Shown piece after piece: positions 32,039 through 40,505 of a DNA stretch of 45,901 nt. The stretch comes from an uncultured Pelagibacteraceae bacterium (GTDB taxonomy: Bacteria; Pseudomonadota; Alphaproteobacteria; Pelagibacterales; Pelagibacteraceae): positions 1 through 45,901 of the forward strand of contig CACHDJ010000007.1 of the NCBI GenBank assembly GCA_902578525.1, in the 5' to 3' direction. The position numbers were made by a program, and so were the translations under genes. Below the pieces are notes generated by a model that made no database searches, had not been told where the DNA came from, and saw nothing but the letters and a program-made list of their open reading frames with translations. How positions within the stretch are numbered: the first letter of the stretch is position 1; each line of letters starts with the position of its first letter.

Positions 32039-33389
32039 TCTTACAAATCCTGAAGTAGCTATCTTGATGATGGGTGTATTTTTATTTGCTGTACTTTTAG
32101 GTTTCCCAATAGCGTTCACTCTAATGGCAATGGGAATAGGTTTTGGATATTATGCTTACTATGATCCAGTTTTAATGGATCATCTCTTTGATAACAGAAT
32201 ATTTTCTTTGTTCGTTAAGAATACTTATACTGTTATGGATAACAACGTCCTAACTGCGGTACCACTTTTCTTATTCATGGGATATTTGGTTGAGAGAGCT
32301 GGTATAGTAGCTAAATTATTTTTTGCTATAAGACTTGCAGCCCATAGGTTACCAGCATCAATGGCAGTAGCAGCATTAATAACTTGCACTTTATTTTCTA
32401 CTGCAACAGGCATAATAGGAGCTGTAGTAACTTTGATGGGTTTACTTGCTTGGCCAGCAATGGTTAAAGCAGGATATGATAAGAAATTTGCATCGGGAAT
32501 AATTTGTGCTGGTGGCTGTTTGGGAATTTTAATTCCACCAAGCATCATGTTAATTGTTTATTCTGTTATAGCACAATTATCACCACTTAGATTATTTGCA
32601 GCTGCAATCTTTCCAGGTTTGATGTTAGCTGGTTTATATATTGCATATGCAGTTACTAGAGCATGGCTTAATCCTTCTATAGCCCCAAGACCGCCTGCCG
32701 AAGATATACCACCAAGAGCTGAAATTTTAAAAGAAGTACTAGTATCCTTTGTGCCTTTATTTGGTTTGATAATGTTAGTGCTTGGAACAATTTTAGCTGG
32801 GATCGCTACTCCAGCAGAAGCAGCAGCAGCAGGAGCATTTGGTGCAATTCTTTTATCATGGTTTTACAAAACACTTAAATGGCAGAATTTTAAAGAGTCA
32901 GTTTTTCTAACAGCAAAAACAACAGCGATGATTATGTGGTTATTCATCGGATCATGGACTTTTTCTTCTGTTTTTTCTTATCTAGGTGGACATGAAGTAT
33001 TTGAACATTTCTTTACGTCAATTAATATTTCCACATGGCAATTTTTGGTAATAACTCAAATTATAATTTTTCTTTTAGGATGGCCCTTAGAATGGACTGA
33101 AATTTTGATTATATTTGTTCCAATATTTTTACCTTTGTTGGAAATATTTGATGTTAATCCGTATTTCTTTGCTATGTTAATTGCACTAAATTTACAAACT
33201 TCTTTTTTAACTCCACCAATGGCAATGTCTGCATATTATCTTAAAGGAGTTCAAAAAACAAACGTAGAATTGATGGAAATATTTAGAGGCATTATGCCTT
33301 TTTTAGGTATAGTTATTTTTGGAATGTTTTTAATGTACATGTTCCCTGGAATTGCTTTATGGCTACCAGACGTATTGTTTGCTGACTAA
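32028..33389 (+). CDS. dctM: TRAP transporter large permease subunit DctM
   Basis: 453 residues, about 12 membrane helices. Family blocks: VPLFLFMGYLVERAGI, FSTATGIIGAVVTLMGLLAWPAMV (seen in two parts), CAGGCLGILIPPSIMLIVYSV, IATPAEAAAAGAFGAILLSW and LNLQTSFLTPPMAMSAYYLKG. This is the ion-coupled transport subunit. The overlap with dctQ indicates coupled translation. The amidase gene begins two bases after its stop, so the imported compound may be an amide, or the amidase may be unrelated. Confidence 0.95.
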   Translation: MLFSLTNPEVAILMMGVFLFAVLLGFPIAFTLMAMGIGFGYYAYYDPVLMDHLFDNRIFSLFVKNTYTVMDNNVLTAVPLFLFMGYLVERAGIVAKLFFAIRLAAHRLPASMAVAALITCTLFSTATGIIGAVVTLMGLLAWPAMVKAGYDKKFASGIICAGGCLGILIPPSIMLIVYSVIAQLSPLRLFAAAIFPGLMLAGLYIAYAVTRAWLNPSIAPRPPAEDIPPRAEILKEVLVSFVPLFGLIMLVLGTILAGIATPAEAAAAGAFGAILLSWFYKTLKWQNFKESVFLTAKTTAMIMWLFIGSWTFSSVFSYLGGHEVFEHFFTSINISTWQFLVITQIIIFLLGWPLEWTEILIIFVPIFLPLLEIFDVNPYFFAMLIALNLQTSFLTPPMAMSAYYLKGVQKTNVELMEIFRGIMPFLGIVIFGMFLMYMFPGIALWLPDVLFAD

Positions 33390-33391
33390 AA

Positions 33392-34717
33392 ATGATTGAT
33401 ATATTTTCGCTTAGTGTTGAGGAGATGGCCTCAAAGATTAAAGAAGGTCAATTAACCTCTGTTGAGGTTTGTGAACAATATATTGAAAGAATAAATAAAT
33501 TCGAAAAAGATATAAAAGCTTGGGCACACTTTGATAAAAAAATTTTATTAGAGAAAGCAGCTGATGCTGATGAACACAGAAGATCAGGAAAATCAGTTGG
33601 CATACTTCATGGAGTACCTGTAGCCATTAAAGATATCATTGGAACTGTAGATATGCCAACCGAGTGTGGAACCCCGATAAGAAAAGGTAAATCTTATTCA
33701 CAAAATGCCGAGATAGTTGAACTTTTGCATTCAGCTGGAGCAATTGTTATGGGCAAAACATCTACGTCTGAATTGGCATATCTTGGGCCACCAAAAACAA
33801 CTAACCCTCACGATTATTCCCGAACTCCTGGTGGCTCTTCAAGTGGATCAGCAGCTTCTGTTGCATCTTTAATGACACCTCTTTCAATTGGATCACAAAC
33901 TGGTGGATCGGTTATTAGACCAGCTTCCTATTGTGGTGTAGTTGGATACAAACCGAGCTATGGCTTGATTTCAAGAAATGGAGTTTTAAGAACTTCTTAT
34001 ATATTAGATCATATAGGCATGTTTGGTAGAACAGTTGAAGATGTTGCTTTATTAGCTAAAGTTTTAATTAAAAAAGATCATCATGACCCAGCAACTATTT
34101 ATTATTCATCAGAAAACATTTTAGAGGAAACAAAGAAGGGACCCACATATGAACCAAAATTTATTTTTTATAAGTCAGATTATTGGAAAATAATTGATAA
34201 AAAATCTAGAGAGTCATTTGAATACTTTATTAAGTCATTTAAAAATATAGAGATATTTGACACTCCGTCATATTTTAAAGACATTCACAAATATCATCAA
34301 ATTATTCATGAAACCGATCTAGCAAATAATTTTGCTTTGTATTATAAAAAATATAAATCTAAATTATCTAAATATATGCAAACTGCTATAGCTAAGGGCA
34401 ACAAGTATTCAGCAAAAGAATATGCTGAGGCAATTGATTTCAAAAAAAGAAGCTATGAGTCTTATCAAGAAGTTTTTGAGGATTATCATGGAGTATTGTC
34501 ACCATCTAGTCCTGGAGTTGCGCCAAAAGGCTTGAAGAGCACCGGAACAGCAGAATTCAATAAAGTTTGGTCTTATTTAGGAACTCCTTGTATTTCACTT
34601 CCTTTGCTTGAAGGTGATAGTAATTTACCTTTAGGAGTGCAGCTAGTAGGTGATCGTTATGATGATCATAGATTTTTAGGGGTTGCTAATTGGTTAGAAA
34701 AAGAATGTAATAATTAA
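33392..34717 (+). CDS. Amidase (amidase-signature family)
   Basis: 441 residues. The Ser-cisSer-Lys triad is visible: Lys80 in GVPVAIKDIIG, the glycine/serine-rich GGSSSGSAASVAS at 147-159 with the cis-serine, and nucleophile Ser173 in GSQTGGSVIRPASYCGVVGY. The SVIRPA form marks a subgroup different from GatA, so it is not the tRNA amidotransferase subunit. It should hydrolyse a carboxamide to acid and ammonia; substrate unknown. Two bases after dctM and directly abutting the next small gene. Confidence 0.9.
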   Translation: MIDIFSLSVEEMASKIKEGQLTSVEVCEQYIERINKFEKDIKAWAHFDKKILLEKAADADEHRRSGKSVGILHGVPVAIKDIIGTVDMPTECGTPIRKGKSYSQNAEIVELLHSAGAIVMGKTSTSELAYLGPPKTTNPHDYSRTPGGSSSGSAASVASLMTPLSIGSQTGGSVIRPASYCGVVGYKPSYGLISRNGVLRTSYILDHIGMFGRTVEDVALLAKVLIKKDHHDPATIYYSSENILEETKKGPTYEPKFIFYKSDYWKIIDKKSRESFEYFIKSFKNIEIFDTPSYFKDIHKYHQIIHETDLANNFALYYKKYKSKLSKYMQTAIAKGNKYSAKEYAEAIDFKKRSYESYQEVFEDYHGVLSPSSPGVAPKGLKSTGTAEFNKVWSYLGTPCISLPLLEGDSNLPLGVQLVGDRYDDHRFLGVANWLEKECNN

Positions 34718-34897
34718 ATGCAAAAATTCACAACATTTTTAGGTTCTCTGCTTGCAATAGCTTTTTTGGTTGGTCTTGCTACCACATTAACTAGATCGCC
34801 AATGATAGGTTTTTTTGATGTATTGCCAGTTTATATTTTAATGGGTATTGCAATTTTTATGATGGTTTATGAGGCCTTCTTCGAAAAAAAAAAATAG
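34718..34897 (+). CDS. Small two-helix membrane protein after the amidase
   Basis: A 59-residue frame that starts on the base after the amidase stop codon: it opens MQKFTTFLGSLLAIAFLVGL and ends YEAFFEKKK. Two hydrophobic helices (about 7-23 and 36-52) flank TRSPMIGFFDVLP. No family recognised. The tight junction with the amidase, the absence of any other frame there, and normal membrane-protein composition support it being real; it may be a subunit or regulator of the TRAP/amidase system. Confidence 0.7.
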   Translation: MQKFTTFLGSLLAIAFLVGLATTLTRSPMIGFFDVLPVYILMGIAIFMMVYEAFFEKKK

Positions 34898-34916
34898 ATA
34901 ATTCAAAATTAAATCA

Positions 34917-35822
34917 TTGAGTACAAAAACTAATAATCTTTTTGCATTCTCTCTTTTATTTATTCAACCTATTTTTATGGCGTCAAACCTAGTAGTAGCC
35001 CGAGGTGGAGTTGAATATGTTCCACCAATCTCCCTAGCATTTTGGAGATGGACATTAGTTTTTTTAATTCTACTCCCTTTTACTTATGTAGCCTTAAAAA
35101 AAAATTATAAAATTTTAAAAAAAGAATATAAAAAACTTTTTTTCTTAGGAGCAACTGGGTGTGGTATCTGTGGCGCGTTCCCTTTTTTAGCTGGTCAAAC
35201 AACTACAGTTACCAATATGGGAATTATATATACATCTTCACCAATATTTATAATTTTGATTTCTAGTATTTTTTTCAATGAAAAAATTAATTTAATCAAG
35301 ATTATCGGTCTTATAAGTTGTTTGATTGGAGTCTTAGCAATTATTATAAAGGGTGATTTTTATTTATTGATAAATCTTAATTTTACAATTGGTGATCTTT
35401 GGATGTTGGCCGCTGCTATTGGATGGGCACTGTATTCAATTTATTTGTTTTATTGGAAATCAAAACTTGAGATTTTTCAAAGATTTACTTTAATTGCATT
35501 TTTTGGTGCTGTTAGTTTACTTCCTTTTTATATAGGAGAGGAAATTTTTTTTGAAAAAACCTTATTTAGTGAGGAATTTTTTATGTGGGTAATTTTTGCA
35601 GCTATTTCTCCAGGTATCATTGCATTCACACTTTATACTATTACACAAAAAAAACTTGGTGCCTCTCTAACCGGATTTACATTGTATATTTTTACAATTT
35701 ATGGAGCAATATATGGTTATTTTTTATTTGAAGAAAAATTAGAAGATTATCATTTGATAGGAACAGTTTTGGTATTCATTGGTGTATACTTAGCAAAGAA
35801 AAAAAATGTTCAAAAAATTTAG
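34917..35822 (+). CDS. EamA/DMT family transporter
   Basis: 301 residues from a TTG at 34917; ten hydrophobic helices in two EamA repeats. Typical segments: FMASNLVVARGGVEYVPPISL followed by AFWRW, TNMGIIYTSSPIFIILISSIF and, in the second repeat, GIIAFTLYTITQKKLGAS then TGFTLYIFTIYGAIYGY. Family members export amino acids or other metabolites; the solute is not predictable. Its end overlaps the hydrolase gene by 17 bases. Confidence 0.9.
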   Translation: MSTKTNNLFAFSLLFIQPIFMASNLVVARGGVEYVPPISLAFWRWTLVFLILLPFTYVALKKNYKILKKEYKKLFFLGATGCGICGAFPFLAGQTTTVTNMGIIYTSSPIFIILISSIFFNEKINLIKIIGLISCLIGVLAIIIKGDFYLLINLNFTIGDLWMLAAAIGWALYSIYLFYWKSKLEIFQRFTLIAFFGAVSLLPFYIGEEIFFEKTLFSEEFFMWVIFAAISPGIIAFTLYTITQKKLGASLTGFTLYIFTIYGAIYGYFLFEEKLEDYHLIGTVLVFIGVYLAKKKNVQKI

Positions 35823-36624
35823 GAAAAGTTTATTGCAATTATTTTTAATTATCTTTTTATTATATTTTTTTGTTCTGGTATTTTTATACTTCTATCAGCG
35901 AAATTTACTTTATCATCCAAATGAAAATAATTATTCAGGAGACAAAATTTCAGTAGATATAAAAAAAGTTAAAATAATAACTTCAGATAATATTGAATTA
36001 CTTGGATGGTATCATGAAAAAAATCTTAAAGACTTTAAAACTTTAATTTATTTTCATGGGAATGCAGGGTCGTTAGAAAACAGAATTCATAAACTTAATC
36101 ATTTTCAAGATATGAATATTAATTTTTTGATCATAGCCTGGCGAGGGTTTAGTGGAAATAATGGTAAACCTTCTGAAAAAGGACTTTATGAAGATGGTAA
36201 AAGTGCAATTAATTGGGTAATAGAAAAGGGAGTAGATGAAAAAAATCTAATTTTATATGGAGAATCTTTAGGGACAGGAATAGCAACACATCTAGCTCAA
36301 AACAAAAGTTTTGCAGGGATAATTTTAGAAACTCCATTTACTTCTATGGTCGATGCTGCCAAAAAATTTTATCCTTTCATCCCTGTTAGTTTGCTACTTA
36401 AGGACAAATTTGAAAATTATAAAAAAATTAAAAAAATAAACTCACCTATTTTAGTTATGCATGGTGAAAAAGATCAAATAGTTCCCTTTACAATGGGTAA
36501 AAAAATTTATGAAATAGCAAATGAGCCTAAATACTCTTACTTTACAAAGTATGACGATCATATGATGGAATATGATGATAACTTAGTATTAACACTTAAA
36601 TCTTTTCTTAAAAGTTTAAATTAA
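35806..36624 (+). CDS. Membrane-anchored alpha/beta hydrolase
   Basis: 272 residues: an N-terminal membrane anchor (about 11-31), then an alpha/beta-hydrolase domain of the type seen in YfhR/ABHD13 proteins. HGNAGSLENR provides the oxyanion loop, Ser153 sits in the elbow YGESLGTG, Asp223 in HGEKDQIVPF, and His252 in YDDHMMEYD, giving a complete Ser-Asp-His triad. Natural substrate unknown. It overlaps the EamA transporter gene by 17 bases. Confidence 0.9.
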   Translation: MFKKFRKSLLQLFLIIFLLYFFVLVFLYFYQRNLLYHPNENNYSGDKISVDIKKVKIITSDNIELLGWYHEKNLKDFKTLIYFHGNAGSLENRIHKLNHFQDMNINFLIIAWRGFSGNNGKPSEKGLYEDGKSAINWVIEKGVDEKNLILYGESLGTGIATHLAQNKSFAGIILETPFTSMVDAAKKFYPFIPVSLLLKDKFENYKKIKKINSPILVMHGEKDQIVPFTMGKKIYEIANEPKYSYFTKYDDHMMEYDDNLVLTLKSFLKSLN

Positions 36625-36673
36625 GCCACATTCCAAACAAATATAACTCAACATTATATTTTAAATTATTAAT

Positions 36674-37237
36674 ATGAGCAGAATAATCATTTTAATAATT
36701 TTTCTTTTTTCAATAAATATAATTGCTACAGCAAAAGATAAAGAATTTTTAGCAGATGATTTATTTCATATAGATAAAATGAATTCTCATAATGAACATT
36801 TTGCTTTGTATTTTAAGGGAAGAGAAAAATCAATTTTAGCCAAAGGTGAAACTGCTAATTATATAAATGATTACCCAAAAGATCTTTATATTTATGATTA
36901 TAAAACAAAAACTTCATCTCCTTTAATTTCTTATGAGTGGTTCCCGTCTCATGCAAAGTATTACCTTGAAGAATATGATTTTCCAGTATTTCCTGATGAT
37001 TTTGCATATTACCTGTTAAAAGATAATAAAACTTTAGTTATGATTAGTGCAGTTAAAAGTTTAAATGCTAATTTCAAATTTGATATTTTAGAAAAAAAAT
37101 TAGAATTATATCCGACCAACGGGAAATTCGATTTTATTATATCTTCATTTGCTAAAAATTGTGGTCATTTCAAATTTGAAGATATTTATAAATGTAGTTT
37201 TTACAAACCACTAATATCAAGTAATTTAATTAACTAG
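36674..37237 (+). CDS. Secreted protein of unknown function
   Basis: 187 residues with a signal peptide (RIIILIIFLFSINIIATA). The mature portion is beta-rich and aromatic, with DLYIYDYKTKTSSPLISYEWF and EEYDFPVFPDDFAYYLL, and two cysteines near the end (NCGHFKFEDIYKC) that may pair. I do not recognise the family. It is 49 bases after the hydrolase gene, and its last eight bases overlap the convergent ftsY gene. Confidence 0.7.
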   Translation: MSRIIILIIFLFSINIIATAKDKEFLADDLFHIDKMNSHNEHFALYFKGREKSILAKGETANYINDYPKDLYIYDYKTKTSSPLISYEWFPSHAKYYLEEYDFPVFPDDFAYYLLKDNKTLVMISAVKSLNANFKFDILEKKLELYPTNGKFDFIISSFAKNCGHFKFEDIYKCSFYKPLISSNLIN

Positions 37238-38147
37238 ATTGAGTAAAAGCTTCAGCAAATTTTTGGGCCTCAAATATTTGTAGGTCATCTTCTTTTTCAC
37301 CTAATCCTAAAGCAATAATTGGAAGCTTATATTTTTTTGCTAAAGCCAAAAGAATTCCACCTTTTGCAGTTCCATCTAATTTTGTCATGATAATACCTGT
37401 TATTGGAATAATTTTATTAAATTCTTCAACTTGATTGATTATATTTTGACCAGATGTTGCATCTAAAACTAAAATTACATCATGAGGTGCTTCTTGATCT
37501 ATCTTTTTTGTTACATTTGCAATCTTTTTATATTCATCCATCAAATTTTTTTTATTTTGAAGTCTTCCAGCTGTATCAATTAAAACTTGATCAAAATTAT
37601 CATTTATTGACTCTTCGATAGCTTTATACGCTACTGATGCTGGATCAGATCCTTGTGATGATTTAGTAATTTTAACGTCAATTTTATTAGCCCAATTTTC
37701 TAATTGTTCAATTGCTGCAGCTCGAAAAGTATCTGAAGCTGCAAACATAACTTTATTACCATTAGCTTTCAAAATTTTACCAATTTTACCAATACTTGTT
37801 GTTTTACCAACACCATTAACTCCAGAAATTAAAGTTGCATTAAGTTTATCTTTCTTAATAAAAAATGAACTATTTTCTAAGGGCTTCATTAAATTTATAA
37901 TGTATTCTTTTAAAATGAGATTTATTTCTGCTGTTAAATCTTTATTAGGATCAACTTTCTTTTTTGAAAGTATCTGTTTTATTTCTGAAGCAGCTTCAAC
38001 TCCTACATCAGATTGTATCAAAAACTCCTCTATTTTATTTAGATTTTCATCATCTATTTCTTTTTTTACAATTATTTCTTTAAGGCCAGATGAAAATGCT
38101 GAAGCACTTTTTTGAAAACCTTTTTTAAATTTGTCAAATATTCCCAT
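37230..38147 (-). CDS. ftsY: Signal recognition particle receptor FtsY
   Basis: 305 residues with no acidic A domain, so a short NG-only FtsY. SRP GTPase motifs: GVNGVGKTTSIGKIG (G1) near 110, DTFRAAAIEQLENW (G2), DTAGRLQNK (G3), TKLDGTAKGG (G4) and GLGEKEDDLQIFEA near the end. It receives Ffh-ribosome complexes at the membrane. Translationally coupled to dapF by a TAATG overlap, and close to the divergent ffh gene, so both SRP GTPases are encoded within 3.3 kb. Confidence 0.97.
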   Translation of the reverse strand: MGIFDKFKKGFQKSASAFSSGLKEIIVKKEIDDENLNKIEEFLIQSDVGVEAASEIKQILSKKKVDPNKDLTAEINLILKEYIINLMKPLENSSFFIKKDKLNATLISGVNGVGKTTSIGKIGKILKANGNKVMFAASDTFRAAAIEQLENWANKIDVKITKSSQGSDPASVAYKAIEESINDNFDQVLIDTAGRLQNKKNLMDEYKKIANVTKKIDQEAPHDVILVLDATSGQNIINQVEEFNKIIPITGIIMTKLDGTAKGGILLALAKKYKLPIIALGLGEKEDDLQIFEAQKFAEAFTQSS

Positions 38148-38971
38148 TATAATTTTATTGAAATTTCTTCAATATCTGAAACTGGTCCCTTCATATGAAT
38201 AGAATTTTTATCATCTATAAAAATTGATAACTTTCCAGTCTCGAATTCAATATCTGTATTATTATCGGAAAGGTTATTTAATTTGCCAGCAAATGCTGTT
38301 GCACATGCTGCTGTTCCACATGCTTTCGTTAATCCAGCACCTCTTTCCCATACTTTAACTTTAATTAAATTTCTATTTATAACTTTAGCAATTGTAACAT
38401 TACATTTTTGTGTAAATATCTTGTGATTTTCAATTTGAGGTCCAATTTTTTTGATATCAAAATTTTTGATTTCTTCTACAAAAAAAATAATATGAGGGTT
38501 TCCAACATTTATAGCAGTACCACCAGAATATTCTTTGTTATTCAAATCACAAATCTTAATATTTAAGTTCTTTGTATTAAATTCGTCAGAAAGAGGGATT
38601 TCATTCCACTTAGTTTTAGCATTTCCTATCTCAGTTGTAACAAGATTATTTCCCAATATTTTAGATTTTAAATTTCCAGATATAGTATTTAAATTTATAG
38701 TTTTATTTTCTTTTTCTTTTGATATTAAGTCCGCAACACATCTCGTACCATTGCCACATGCTTCAGACTCACTACCATCAGAATTAAAAAACTTTAAATT
38801 AGCATCAGAAGTGTTATCTTTTTCAATTAGTATTAATTGATCACATCCTATATAATTTCGATCGCAAATTTTAATTATTTGCTCTTTCGATAATTCTGTA
38901 ATCTTCTGTCTATTATCAATGATCACAAAATCATTACCTAATCCATCCATTTTAAAAGCTTTTATGTTCAT
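38147..38971 (-). CDS. dapF: Diaminopimelate epimerase
   Basis: 274 residues. It converts LL- to meso-diaminopimelate for lysine and peptidoglycan. Both catalytic cysteines are seen: SEACGNGTRCVA near 70 and KACGTAACATA near 217. The opening FKMDGLGNDFVIID and GNPHIIFFVEEI are also standard. In many alphaproteobacteria the order is dapF-mtaB-ftsY; here the mtaB-like gene is missing and dapF meets ftsY directly with a one-base overlap. Divergent from ffh, with a 161-base gap. Confidence 0.97.
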   Translation of the reverse strand: MNIKAFKMDGLGNDFVIIDNRQKITELSKEQIIKICDRNYIGCDQLILIEKDNTSDANLKFFNSDGSESEACGNGTRCVADLISKEKENKTINLNTISGNLKSKILGNNLVTTEIGNAKTKWNEIPLSDEFNTKNLNIKICDLNNKEYSGGTAINVGNPHIIFFVEEIKNFDIKKIGPQIENHKIFTQKCNVTIAKVINRNLIKVKVWERGAGLTKACGTAACATAFAGKLNNLSDNNTDIEFETGKLSIFIDDKNSIHMKGPVSDIEEISIKL

Positions 38972-39022
38972 ATATAGTTATTTAACTTATTTATTGACTT
39001 TTTGAACCTCTATTATAGTTTG

Positions 39023-39120
39023 TGGCAGTTTCCGCAAAAACGTTAAATTTGCGGTGTCTTTGGAAACAAAGAGATCGACACTAGTTAGCGAGGGTTCGCC
39101 CACTAGTGCGATTACTGCTG
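39023..39120 (+). promoter_or_regulatory. Structured leader RNA upstream of ffh (ffh motif-like)
   Basis: A GC-richer island in an AT-rich gap folds well as + strand RNA. Closing stem: TGGCAGT-region 39023-39029 with ACTGCTG 39114-39120 (two G.U). Hairpin A: CCGCAAA 39032-39038 with TTTGCGG 39048-39054. Hairpin B: TCTTTG-GAAA-CAAAGA 39057-39072, a GNRA tetraloop. Hairpin C: TCG(A)CACTAGT 39075-39085 with ACTAGTGCGA 39102-39111, capped by GGG-TTCG-CCC 39092-39101. The ffh ATG is 12 bases after the closing stem. From memory, a cis-regulatory RNA motif before ffh was reported in Ca. Pelagibacter ubique (Meyer et al. 2009); this is probably it. Confidence 0.82.
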
Positions 39121-39132
39121 TGTGAAATAAAT

Positions 39133-40491
39133 ATGTTTGAAAATTTAACAAATAAATTTGAAGAAATTTTTTCTTCTCTAAAAAAAGCCCCATCACTTGA
39201 TGAAAATCAGGTTGATGAAAGTTTGAGAGGTATTAGACAAGCCTTACTTGAAGCTGATGTTTCTTTAGATGTTGCAAAAGAATTTATAGAAAAAGTTAAA
39301 CCAAAAGCTTTAGGACAAGAAATAATTAGATCAACATCACCCGGAGATATGGTGGTTAAGATCGTTTATGATGAATTAGTCAGTTTACTAGGTGAAAAAA
39401 ATAACGATGTAAATCTTAATGCAGTTCCTCCAGTGCCAATGATGCTAGTTGGACTACAAGGTTCTGGTAAAACAACCACAACCGCAAAACTTGCTAGATA
39501 TCTTGAAAAAACAAAAAAAAAGAAAGTAATGATGGTTAGCTTAGATATATATAGGCCAGCTGCTCAAGAACAATTAAAATCTTTAGGTGAGCAAAATAAT
39601 ATTTTAACTCTTCCAATAATTGAGGGACAACAACCAAATGATATTTGTCAAAGAGCAATCAGTGCCGCTAATTTAAACGGTGCTGATATTATATTATTTG
39701 ATACTGCTGGTAGAACTCAAATAGATTTACAAATGATGAGTGAGATTAAGCAAATTGAAAATACAATTAAACCTGCAGAGATTTTTCTAATTGCAGATTC
39801 GCTCACTGGCCAAGTTGCAGCATCTGTAGCAAAAGAGTTCAAAAATACAGTAAGTCTTTCTGGAATAATTTTAACAAGAGCAGATGGTGATGCTAGAGGG
39901 GGAGCAGCTGTTAGTATGAAATTTATTTCACAGGTACCAATTAAATTTTTAGGTATAGGTGAAAAAGTTGAAAATCTTGAGGTATTTCATCCAGATAGAA
40001 TTGCAAATAGAATTCTTGGGATGGGAGACATTGTATCTCTTGTTGAAAAAGCAGCTCAAGATTTAGGTGAGGAGAATATTAAAAAAACAGAAGAAAATTT
40101 AAAAAAAGGTCAATTTTCAATGCAAGATTATTTAACTCAACTAAGACAAATGAAAAAAATGGGTGGAATAGAAGGCATTATGTCTTTCATGCCAGGTGTT
40201 TCAAAAGTTAAATCACAAATGGATGCAGCTGGAATTGACGAAAGTGTTATCTCTAAGAATGAAGCTATAATTTTATCAATGACAAAAAAAGAAAGAGAGA
40301 ACCCAAAAATTATAGATGGTTCAAGAAAAAAAAGGATTGCTAATGGATCTGGCACAGACCCAGCCACTATCAATAAATTGCTTAAGCAATTTAAATTGAT
40401 GTCTGAAATGATGAAAAAGATGTCAAAAGGAAATCTGAAAGGTATGTCAGATAAAGGAATACCTCCAGAATTATTTAATCAATTAAAATAG
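39133..40491 (+). CDS. ffh: Signal recognition particle protein Ffh
   Basis: 452 residues from the ATG at 39133; an upstream in-frame start at 39106 would overlap the leader RNA and adds nothing family-like. N domain (MFENLTNKFEEIF), G domain with GLQGSGKTTTTAKLARYL, DIYRPAAQEQLKSL, DTAGRTQ, TRADGDARGGAAVS and GIGEKVENLEVFHPDRIA, then a methionine-rich M domain (QLRQMKKMGG, MMKKMSKGNLKGM) that binds 4.5S RNA and signal peptides. It heads the ffh-rpsP-trmD-rplS run. Expression is likely controlled by the leader RNA. Confidence 0.97.
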   Translation: MFENLTNKFEEIFSSLKKAPSLDENQVDESLRGIRQALLEADVSLDVAKEFIEKVKPKALGQEIIRSTSPGDMVVKIVYDELVSLLGEKNNDVNLNAVPPVPMMLVGLQGSGKTTTTAKLARYLEKTKKKKVMMVSLDIYRPAAQEQLKSLGEQNNILTLPIIEGQQPNDICQRAISAANLNGADIILFDTAGRTQIDLQMMSEIKQIENTIKPAEIFLIADSLTGQVAASVAKEFKNTVSLSGIILTRADGDARGGAAVSMKFISQVPIKFLGIGEKVENLEVFHPDRIANRILGMGDIVSLVEKAAQDLGEENIKKTEENLKKGQFSMQDYLTQLRQMKKMGGIEGIMSFMPGVSKVKSQMDAAGIDESVISKNEAIILSMTKKERENPKIIDGSRKKRIANGSGTDPATINKLLKQFKLMSEMMKKMSKGNLKGMSDKGIPPELFNQLK

Positions 40492-40494
40492 AAA

Positions 40495-40500
40495 AAGGAG
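40495..40500 (+). promoter_or_regulatory. Strong Shine-Dalgarno site for rpsP
   Basis: AAGGAG lies five bases before the rpsP ATG at 40506. Most genes in this window lack so good a site, so rpsP is probably translated at a high rate relative to ffh just upstream. Confidence 0.7.
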
Positions 40501-40505
40501 AGTAA

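Noticed and set aside
39023..39120. Could the ffh leader be the SRP (4.5S) RNA itself
   Set aside because: The conserved SRP domain IV asymmetric loop sequence is absent and the fold is branched, not one long hairpin.
39106..39132. Nine-residue upstream extension of ffh
   Set aside because: It overlaps the leader RNA closing stem, lacks family similarity, and the ATG at 39133 gives the normal Ffh start.
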